A DNA stretch of 64,000 bases from Heterobilharzia americana. Lineage: Eukaryota > Platyhelminthes > Trematoda > Strigeidida > Schistosomatidae. Below, in pieces: positions 55,672 to 64,000 of the stretch (the first letter of the stretch is position 1; each line of letters begins with the position of its first letter). The stretch is from contig OX104130.1 of the NCBI GenBank assembly GCA_944470555.2, forward strand, positions 78,559,160 to 78,623,159. The letters run 5' to 3'. Below the pieces are notes generated by a model. The model had not been told where the DNA came from, searched no databases, and saw only the letters and a list, made by a program, of their open reading frames with translations. The translations under genes and the position numbers were made by a program.

Positions 55672-56127
55672 TCATGCGAAAATTTTGGCGGCCTTGCTCT
55701 CCGAGCTCTTGTAAGCTCGAAGCATTTTGAGGTTATGCAATCCATGATAACTGTTTTCTGTCTGCCTCTCAACCTTCTTCCCTATGAATATTCCTTGCTT
55801 ATTCTGAAGATAGTAAATTCCTCTCTCGCACTCCTGATGATCACCATAATCATCGATAACATTTATTTTCTGGGCTGATTTCGCTTCGACTTGTTGAGAG
55901 TGTGTTTTTTCTCCAGTATCTTTGTATTGTGATGCTGTTTCGATTCCTAGCAGTTGGGGAAGGATCCTCGAAATAGTGAAAGTTAGGCCGTGTTTTTCTG
56001 CTAGATTCATTGTCTTTGTATTGTCCAACTTACATATTGAGAAGTTATTTGGAATATACATAACATTGTGAATCCTCTTATAGTCCTTTGGCCACTCTGC
56101 AAAGCTCTTCAGCAACACAATATTCAA
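55672..56127 (-). CDS. orphan 151-codon frame of unknown function
   Basis: A Met-initiated open frame on the - strand, charged and soluble-looking: KSFAEWPKDYKRIHNVMYIP, TMNLAEKHGLTFTISRILPQ, ECERGIYYLQNKQGIFIGKK. It ends ..ESKAAKIFA and stop. It has no membrane span and no motif I recognise. It could be an exon of a host gene running opposite to ACBP, or part of a retroelement; the length is near what chance can give. Not supported by splice partners. Confidence 0.25.
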   Translation of the reverse strand: MNIVLLKSFAEWPKDYKRIHNVMYIPNNFSICKLDNTKTMNLAEKHGLTFTISRILPQLLGIETASQYKDTGEKTHSQQVEAKSAQKINVIDDYGDHQECERGIYYLQNKQGIFIGKKVERQTENSYHGLHNLKMLRAYKSSESKAAKIFA

Positions 56128-56626
56128 TGACTATTTGAAGCACCCTTTTAGGATAAATCATACGACTCTGCGAAGTTAAACAATACCCAGCCACTCGCCA
56201 GGTTTACAAGAGATACATCAGCCAGGTGACCTAATGCTGCAGAACTCGTTTACATGGGATGGTTCCACGATATATTTTAAGCTAACTGGAAGAAGTCAAC
56301 TAGTTTTGCATGCTAAGGATTACATTGGTGCGATTATGAGCAATAATTTATGCTCGAAACGTCATCAAGTAAATAATACTAGATCACTGTGTGTTATAAA
56401 TCAAATAAACAAATCTAGTATGGAATTAAATCCCACCACAGTACCCAAATTTTATACCTATACTGAAATGGATATTGGACATTGAGGCCTTGTAACCTTG
56501 ACGTAGAGCATGCGCTTAGACAAACTTGCTATCTTCGTTGCTTAAGTGGTAGCTGGCTTTGGCGTACGATTTTTAACGTGAGAATTAATCTCAGGACCTT
56601 AATTTTGGTGATCTACTTATTCTGTG

Positions 56627-59564
56627 ATGACGGACCTTGCATCGGTATTTGAACTTACTTGATTATTCCCTGTTAGCAATTCGAAGAGCACGCTGAGAAA
56701 GTGAAAAAGCTAAAACAGAAGCCATCTGATAGTGAGATGCTTGACCTATATGGTTTATTCAAGCAAGCTACAGTTGGAGATGTCAATACAGGTAGTTATC
56801 TACTTCTAAAATTTAGTTTGTAGGTGCACCCGGTATGCTTGATTTTCAGGGAAAAGCGAAGTGGAACGCTTGGAACACTCGGAAAGGTATGTTGCTGCTT
56901 TGTACTAAAGACCACTGATTCCTTTCTTCTTGGGTACCTCAGCCAAATAGTTATCTCCCCACACGGCTCAAACCAACAGTCAGAGACTTCATCGACTGGT
57001 GCCACCTGGTAGTCTAACTACCCTGAACCGTTTTCCGACCTAATTCAGCACCACAGGCATGGGACGTCAAGGTTGATGGTGACTTAGCATGTGCAGTATA
57101 TGTCGGAATCATCTCAGTCAACTAAGGTTCACAGCCTCATCAATCGACTTACCTATCTTGCCTGGTACCCTTCTCCCGACTTCAACATTTCTCACACGGT
57201 GACTTCACCAAACGCGAGCAATGCTACGAAGACATCAATAGTCTAAAACTTTTAACAGCCACGTCTTATAGCCGTACAAGAGAACAAAACACTGCAGCAT
57301 GGTATAGATAGCTGGATATCTCGCTGATGTCATTGTAAAATACCTGTATCCGAGCTGAGATTTCGTCAGGAACCAGTCTAGCCTGTTCGGGCTGATGGAA
57401 CTCCCCAAGTTAGTGAAGAAGTCGATACATTCCATCACTTCACTCCTTATCACTAAGCTGGGAGTTGTTGCAGATCAGTCCTACAGCAACATCTTGCATT
57501 CGACAGGTGCCAGTGAAAGGCATGCCAAATACACGGATTTCTGCCTAAGGCGTTCAAAAGACTGCATTTCTTTAGTGTCTTCACCTAGTAGGGCAATATC
57601 GTCTGCATATTCCAAGTCATTTGGGTGACCTCCAGGGAGTAGATCGATCCCCGTGAAGTTAGACCTATTTAAGGTTATGTCCATTAGTACGTCTATAACG
57701 AAGTTAAATAGAAACGGTGGTAGTAAATATTCTCACTGGACACCATTATTTGTTGTCAACTCACTTGGTAACTTTCCGTAAGCCTTAACATGGCCGCGTA
57801 AGTTGTAGTAGAGAGCTTTGATAAGCATGATTTACTTGCTCGGTACTTCCTTCACAGTTGGACACTACCACAAAATCTCATGGTCGACAGAGTCAAATGC
57901 TGCCTACAGGTCAAGAAATGTGGCAAATGTCAGCAAAATGTAATTCTTGAGGGAAATTTTTTTCTAGTTTTTGGAACGAGAATGCATAATCTGCAGTATA
58001 TCCAAAAATTCCTAAATGTTTGGCGGCTAGGACTTACTTTAAGGAAGGAGATTTTATACCAACTATTTGAGTTTACTTAATATTGCTGTTTCCTGTCACA
58101 TTTAACAGTCTGTCACCGGTGCTGGAAAGATAGTGACGAGTTTAATAAGATTTATAAGTGTTGAGAGATGAGCTAAAAACAATTAAAAAATACAGCACAT
58201 AGATGCATCCGTTGGTTTTTATGAGGTGTTTTTCACTACAGTCCTATCATCTACGGATCTCAACCACCAACATCTGCATTCATCAATGAGATAACAGTTT
58301 TCAAATCAGATTAGAGAGTAGTCAGTAACCTCTTTAATTGGTTTCAATTTCATATAAAGCCTAGGTTCTTCAGACCGTAAAGTTTCTAACTGACAGATTT
58401 TGGCTGGCGGCGGTTTATTTCCCACCAACAAGCCTACCTCCTACTTGTTGCTACACCCATTCACTAGGGTTTTTCTGTATACATGAGGAAGTAGTGTGAT
58501 TTATCAATGAAACGAGTAGAGGATTCCTCCGTGAAACACGAGTACCTAAAAAATTGTAAGTAGGTTACCTTCAAATAGATGTCTGCAATGATCTCGATAT
58601 CTGTGGTTAGTATCAACATTCATTGTAAGTGCTACAGTTGACTATATATTCAGCTTTTTTACAGAAGACTGTGGCTCTCAGTAATACTCATTTGTACATT
58701 GTATTAACTGCAACTACCTAGTTTTTAATAGTTGGAAACAACCATGTCATATGTTCTAACGTTTCTAAATTTACCAAAGTATCCAACATAATATCATATG
58801 AGTAACTAAACTTATATCCGCTTATAAACTGAAGTTTCTACCTTCATCAAACTTGATGTCTTTTTGATACCTATCGGTTCAAAGGAACTCATCGCACTGG
58901 AATTCACCTGGATGCAGTGAGATAGTATAAATAAGTAAATAAAGTGTTACTATCCGTAGGCCGACGTTATGTTTCTGTGGTCACTTGCTACTGCTGAATC
59001 GGAAAGTAATACTGGCAAAGTTTCTTTTCTTAGGCGCTTCCAGGATAAAAGCCTTCTATGATGGCAGAATCATCAGTCTTCTGTATTTTTCTGAAGGAAG
59101 GAACTTTCAAAGTGGCACTTGGTACAAACTCAGTGCAAATGTTTGTTTTTCGAACGATGTATAGCACAAAAATATTTTAGGGTCGAATTTGCTGGTAAAA
59201 TGGCTTCTGTACAAGTATTTTGATTCTCTGAAGAAGTACTGTGTGTTGTTTTGCCGTAACATGAAGTCTTGGTAGGCCAGCGCATCAATGATACCCATGC
59301 CAAAGATTTGTTTTGCTCCACAATGCATCATCACTGCAAACTTTTACGTACCTGTTTAAAAATTGTGTAAAATTTTTAACATGTGATAGAGCCCAACGTC
59401 CCTGATAACTGCTTATATAATTTATATAATATGTCGTACTTCCTGCACATTGCTGTACTGCATATATAACTATTTTTTATATTGTAGGAATGAAGTGTGA
59501 TGATGCTAAAAAGCAATATGTAGAGTTAGCTGCAACTCTTATCAAGAAATACGGATTACAGTGA
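56627..59564 (+). CDS. ACBP: acyl-CoA-binding protein, four exons, 90 aa
   Basis: Cytosolic acyl-CoA-binding protein, which carries medium- and long-chain acyl-CoA esters as a four-helix bundle. Exons: 56627-56644 (MTDLAS), 56677-56791, 56824-56886 and 59488-59564. All junction codons agree and give exactly 90 residues, the usual family size. Visible family signatures are [37 protein letters not shown], the [20 protein letters not shown] block (the acyl-CoA-contacting K, W and Y-x-x-F/K residues) and [19 protein letters not shown]. Introns 1 and 2 are each 32 nt (GT..AG); intron 3 is 2.6 kb and holds an antisense LINE. The start was chosen because ATG at 56627 is followed by a short exon with a GTATTT donor in the right phase. 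An upstream non-coding exon is possible. A complete, intact gene. Confidence 0.93.
56890..57900 (-). mobile_element. SR2-like RTE LINE, antisense in ACBP intron 3
   Basis: On the - strand, about 57900-57690 holds RT palm scraps. 57684-57481 has the YADD box in [20 protein letters not shown] followed by [20 protein letters not shown]. 57453-57235 has the connector ([34 protein letters not shown]), and the extreme C-terminus trails off near 56950. Multiple frame breaks. The copy lies wholly within the 2.6-kb intron, opposite to the gene. Confidence 0.8.
57990..59480. other. ACBP intron 3, remainder
   Basis: AT-rich; the - strand frame at 59107-59334 is not recognisable. No other repeats were identified. 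The intron ends with a good acceptor (TATATTGTAG) before 59488. Confidence 0.4.
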
Positions 59565-60054
59565 CTGGTGGTTATCGCTACAGCTTCTGTTACGTGTTCT
59601 TCTACCAAGTATAATGAATCAGTTGATTTTTTTCATATTTTTGATGTGATTTGCATGAGTGAATTTTGACTATGTAACAGTAAATGGTTTTTGAGATATT
59701 TTAGTATTTGTTCTTTTTATCTTTCATTTCAAAAAAGAATTTTACATACAAAAAGTGTTGATGTGTGAGTATTTTGTAGTTGGAAACTGACAAGTTAGAA
59801 TGACCAAGTAATATGTGAAAACTAGCACACTATAACCGTAACGTGCATCCTACCTCTTTCTCTGTCTAATTTCTATTTATGTATTTTGCTTTTAAGGTCA
59901 TAACAAGGAGAATCAAATCATGCTACCGATCAATCATTTTTCTGCCTGTTAATTCGAACCGCATTGATTGTCGTGAAACAACTAAAGTTGATAGTTATAG
60001 ACAAAAAAATACGTAAACTAAAATCTGCAACCACTCACATTTGTGCAGCAGGTA

Positions 60055-60365
60055 ATCTCTACCGATAGCTGCCACGTGAACATGGTGGTTGGGTTTGCAT
60101 ATCGTAATTACCCGATGGGTTACAGTGGCTGGGATGCTTGTTGCTTCAGTTCTTGCCATACCAGTAAGGTCTGTTGGATAACGGTAAGACAGCAGCAGTT
60201 ACTTTTGTTGTGTAGGTTGCTACACTATGATAGGACTCCGAGAGGGGAAGTCCTACTGCTAGCTGGATGGGGTGTGGCAGCAGTAAGGTGTCTCCAAGAG
60301 ATGACCAGCAGTCTGTACTAGTGGTGTGTCTGCATTTGGAAAGTGGCGGTTGGAAAAGGTTGGCC
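60055..60365 (+). repeat. SR2-like 5' leader fragment, first copy
   Basis: The stretch from CGATAGCTGCCACGTGAACA to about 60350 (AAGTGGCGGTTGGAAAAGG) repeats, with many changes, at 60985-61280. Both share ATGGTGGTTGGGTTTGCATA-like and ACGATAAGGG/GGTGTGGCAGCAGTAAGG-like blocks. It is probably the 5' untranslated leader of the SR2-like element; no coding follows directly. Confidence 0.5.
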
Positions 60366-61572
60366 CAAAAAGTAGCGCATTGCTTCATGCCGTCTGTATG
60401 GGTTTTTCTTGTCCAGGAATAACCTAACTGTTAGCTTGTGAGTCAAGTGGGCTCAGGTTTTCTCATTACACGTCAATGAAGTTCATACGAATATTTGTAG
60501 TGTTTGGTTTTTCTGATTGAGAGATAGAACATCCTGATTTTCTCAGTTTGTTTGATTCCTATATACATTTTAATAGTTTTTCCGAGTGAGTCGTTCTACG
60601 AGCTAGGGTTTTATTTGGCAAACATTTAAATGTCACGGTAGAAACCGTCATCTGCGCATTAGAGCTTGCTTGTGAAGCTCTTTATTAAACTCCGAATATT
60701 CTGTGGAAGCTAAGGTACGCACAGCGAAAAATTCAGAAGAATCTTATGATTTTCTAAACACGCTGGAATTATATTAAGACTGGCTTATGTTGTAAGCTTA
60801 TCACTCATTTAAGGAGTACTGAAATATCGAAGGTGTAGTACTCAACTCTTCATGGGTCCCAGATCATTGAATCACTTGCATAGAGTTTGTTGTTATTCTT
60901 TTGTGCAGAGGATTATTCAAATTTTGCTGTCACAGGCTGGATAATCATTCACACAGCAGATTTAACCTAACACTACGTCACGATCGATAGCTACTACCTT
61001 GACGTGGTGGTCGGGCTTTCATATCACAACGACTCAGGGAGCTACGTTGGTAAGGACATTTGTTCTTCGATGTTCTCCCATGCTAGGAAGTCCTGTTGAA
61101 TTGTGGTAAGCTGGAAAACAACTTTATATTATAAGTGGCTACGCTATGGTAAGGGTCAAAGATGGAGTCGTGCCACTGGTTGCATGGGTTGTGACAGCAG
61201 TAAGATGTTGCCAGTGGATGACCAGCTTTCCATACCGATATTGTCTCTCGATTTGGGTAGTGAGGGTTAAAAAATGTCTGTTCATGAGACAATCTTTCCC
61301 CTACCGCGTGGTTTTCAGGTGGGATTCAACACAAACCTTGAGCCTTCAAAAAGACTGTGGGGCCGACCTCAAGTAGATGTCCCATGTGGTCTGAAGCCAC
61401 CCGAAACCAATCCAATTTCTCTTCCTGGCACCTCAAGAAGAAGCCATCTTCCATGGTATAGGGAGTTGAGAAGTATCGACCGCCCTCATATTGACTTAGC
61501 ACTCCAGTTTTCTTAAACTATTATCAGACTTCCACCTTTTCGCCTTCTAACCTTTCGTCACATATCCCCGTT

Positions 61573-61680
61573 CCACCTACCGAGGTTTGGGCGGCCAGAT
61601 CGCATCACTGGCTCTCACATAATAGACGTAGCTCATTGCCTACTGCACGGATGTGCAAAAGGTAGCTGAGTGCGTCTCTC
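61573..61680 (+). repeat. second-family SINE body, truncated
   Basis: CACCTACCGAGGTTTGGGCG to GCCTACTGCACGGATGTGCA matches 25907-25990 with few changes. The tRNA-like head is absent. Confidence 0.6.
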
Positions 61681-62549
61681 ACATATCTTGGTCAATATTC
61701 CGACATCATCTTTAATTTCATTCAGCTCCGCGGTCCATGCTGTCGAATGAAGTTCACGAAATAGCATCTGTTGTCTTCGCAAACCGCACTTTCATTTAAA
61801 TATCATTATTTTCAGTGTCTCCCACCCTTCTTCAAAATATACAACAGCTTCGCTTCTGCGGCTACGGTCGTGCTCTGTTTCTGTGAAGCTGAAGAAAGAC
61901 TCAAGGATGATTATCCGCTTTACCTTGGTGGTTCTGAAAATTTTGATCATCGAGTTTCTGGAGATCCGATGGCAGGTTTTCTTGGTTTCGTACGGGTGTG
62001 GCCATATTTCCGAAGGTAGAAAGCGCACCTCTCGAGTGGATTCCATTTGACAGTAGCTTATGTGCTGTTCGGCTGAATAACGCAATGAAGACTGAAAAGA
62101 AGAGGTGAACTTGTCATTGATTCTTTGTAATCTCTAATTAAGCAGTCATTGACTGCAGTTCATATGAATTGAAATATGAGTTCTACTGTAAACCGTCTAG
62201 CCTTCTACTTAAAGCTGAACGCGCAGACGCATACTATAGCAAGTGATTTCGATGCACAAACAGGTAGGCTAAGTCAGTTAGAATGGCACCTAGGTGACAC
62301 TCAGAATCTTAACCAAATGAATGGATAACGGAGATTGCATGCTTCAACTGTACCCAGACCACCACCTATTTCTGGCTAGCACGAAATCCAGACTTCAAGA
62401 GAGAAATTGTCTGACGTAGCATCCACCTACTGCAACTCAAAGGTAGACACAGCCAGATGACATCGTCCCTAGTTATCGCTGGTGAGGGTTGGTGGAAAAT
62501 TGCCACTCCTGGATCGTATGTTTGGAAAGTGACCTTGCTTTGTTTTCGA

Positions 62550-62551
<2 letters not shown>

Positions 62552-62583
<32 letters not shown>
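62552..62583 (+). repeat. (TA)n microsatellite
   Basis: About 16 perfect AT units. They make the alternating Tyr-Ile frames on both strands, which are not genes. Confidence 0.95.
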
Positions 62584-62586
<3 letters not shown>

Positions 62587-64000
62587 TTGATGGAAGTAAG
62601 GAAACTACCACTAGAAGACCGTTGCTAGCACAGCCTGAAGATGAGAATACTAAAACTACTTTCAATAAGGATCTGGCTAGAAATTTATCGGTAATGGACA
62701 AAGTTATTCATCCGGAAGAGACCTGGTGTTATACCTGGCTTGCTGTAAAAAGTGTCAACTACCGTAACTGATTCAGACAAGTTGGAAGGGAATAGTGCAT
62801 CTACTATCAAATTGTCCGCTGTGCAGTTGGATTGTGAATACAACATTGAGATACGACTTCCAACTCTTGCCGAAATCAAGAAGGCTGTAATTAATCTGAA
62901 GCATGGAAAGGCAGCAGAGCCACATGGAGAAGTACGAGAAGTTTTAAGGGTGGTAGCTGTAGATTATTGTTAAGGTTAACTGGTGCTAGCTAGTACATAG
63001 GAGTTAGATGTAATCGCCTCTGGTTAGTCTCAATCACCGATTATCCCAGTTTTCAAGAAACTCCAGAAATCCTCTTGTCATAGCCACAGGAGTCTGCCTG
63101 ACGAACACAGTGTCTAGGATTCTGGATTCTATAATCATTAGACGTTTGAATAGAGTTTTGGGACATCAAACTCCAGAAAACCAGGTAGGTTCCAAACCTG
63201 GCCGTGTGTTCACCAACCAGATGTTTGCATTCCACCAGGTTGTGGGATATGAGCACACCAACGCTCGATACTGGCTGTATTTCTTAACATGAACGCGGCA
63301 TCCTACGTGGTCAATCGGGAGGACTATAACAGTGTCTCTCATTGAAAGGGTGCCACGTAGTTGCTTTACTCTGTTGAGTGCTCTCTACTGGAACATCCGT
63401 GGGCGTGTGAGAACCTATTTTGAGTTGTCAAGTGAACTGTATACACCTAGCGATGTCCATGAATAATGTCAAATCTCTTAATTCTTATCCAACTTTACCA
63501 TAACTGTGTTTGTAGAGGTCTCTCTTTCGCCTTCTGATTCCTTAGTAGACATCGAGTACCTACCTAGATGATATATTTTTTTAGGTGAAAATATTGAAAA
63601 GGCACAAAATCTCCTAGATACCTTGGGGAGCTGCTTGTGAATGTTTGGGATACGTTTCTCATCATCTGGGTGCAGATTGTTACTTCAGTCTTACAGTCTA
63701 GATCAAAGTGATTGAGCACGGTGACCACTTCACTTACGTGGTACGTTTGAGAACCGCTAGTGGGTTAGTGACTGAAGAGATCTCTGCTCGTATGCAATGG
63801 GTCCAATTGACTTTTACCAGCTTACCCCATTTATGGATGCGAGGTTGTTTTGCTAAGGAAATGTAGACTCAGTTTGGACTCAACTTGGTAACAAGTCTTT
63901 AGTTAGAGACAGGTCGGCACAGATATTTCCACAAATTGTCTAATCGTCGTATCGACCTCCATTGTGTTCTCTTTATATGAATTTATATTGCTTATGATTA

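Larger units (their letters stand above)
60985..64000 (+). mobile_element. SR2-like RTE LINE running off the window
   Basis: Parts in order on the +: 60985-61280 leader; 61274-61516 first frame (LEPSKRLWGRPQVDVPCGLK); about 62215-62290 endonuclease (TIASDFDAQTGRLSQLEWHL); 62752-62973 N-terminal RT (LPTLAEIKKAVINLKHGKAA); 63055-63295 RT (SRILDSIIIRRLNRVLGHQ, then ENQVGSKPGRVFTNQMFAF). About 63590-63860 holds the region after the YADD box in several frames (LGENIEKAQNLLDTLGS). All are interrupted by stops and frameshifts. A SINE scrap (61573-61680) and a TA repeat (62552-62583) interrupt it. Confidence 0.8.

Noticed and set aside
56234..56485. 83-codon + strand frame upstream of ACBP
   Set aside because: No motif and no splice phase linking it to ACBP exon 2; the MTDLAS exon at 56627 fits exactly.
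62366..62771. 111- and 104-codon frames through the TA repeat on both strands
   Set aside because: They cross the (TA)n tract and LINE remnants; mutual shadows.
1..64000. CRISPR arrays, bacterial operons or ribosome binding sites
   Set aside because: Spliced genes, mini-introns, LINEs and SINEs show this is eukaryotic nuclear DNA; no regularly spaced identical repeats of CRISPR type were seen.

Overview
The window reads as AT-rich, repeat-laden nuclear DNA of a parasitic flatworm, most likely a schistosome (Schistosomatidae). Four lines of evidence agree: (1) very small 5'-proximal introns (two of exactly 32 nt in the acyl-CoA-binding protein gene); (2) abundant decayed RTE-clade LINEs of the two kinds common in schistosomes (SR2-like, and the kind whose C-terminus carries an NKELWE..NQEP/WRWIGH signature with a TAA-repeat tail); (3) CR1-like, Penelope-like, gypsy-like and Mutator-like remnants; (4) several copies of Sm-alpha-type hammerhead-ribozyme repeats and tRNA-derived SINEs. 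Species cannot be fixed from the sequence alone.

Host genes. Two are confidently recognised, both on the + strand. An MFSD3-like major facilitator has four coding exons between 27368 and 41777, with a 2.3-kb intron 1 and a 10.6-kb intron 2 packed with repeats. A 90-residue acyl-CoA-binding protein gene has four exons between 56627 and 59564 and an antisense LINE in its last intron. A two-exon gene of unknown function with consistent splice phase lies on the - strand (22107 to 21526). Orphan open frames at 22906-23283 (+) and 55672-56127 (-) may be exons of unrecognised genes.

Layout. 0-1.1 kb: ORF1-like retroelement frame (-). 1.2-1.4 kb: SR2-like 3' end (+). 1.4-4.4 kb: decayed near-full-length RTE element (-). 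5.2-5.6 kb: SR2-like fragment (-). 5.6-11.5 kb: unannotated AT-rich DNA with short repeats. 11.5-15.1 kb: nearly complete but broken CR1-like LINE (-). 15.1-21.5 kb: no recognisable gene. 23.7-25.0 kb: Penelope fragment inside an inverted repeat, then an SR2-like end. 27.4-41.8 kb: MFSD3 gene, whose introns hold LINE fragments, hammerhead repeats, hammerhead-bearing SINEs and a ~910-bp-arm palindrome. 41.9-42.9 kb: SR2-like copy. 45.6-46.4 kb: Penelope (-). 47.3-49.3 kb: gypsy gag-protease (-). 49.9-51.6 kb: Mutator-like transposase (+). 54.0-55.2 kb: CR1-like and Penelope RT scraps (+). 56.6-59.6 kb: ACBP. 60-64 kb: SR2-like RTE (+) running off the window.

The most unusual structure is in MFSD3 intron 2. 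A tRNA-derived SINE there carries a type I hammerhead ribozyme with every canonical core element intact (39736-39781, - strand). That SINE sits in both arms of a ~910-bp inverted repeat, yet its interior lies in the same orientation in both arms, as if one copy had flipped by recombination between its own ~80-bp terminal inverted repeats. A third copy at 33669-34074 has its ends arranged differently, consistent with circular permutation. All RNA folding and activity statements are inferences from sequence.
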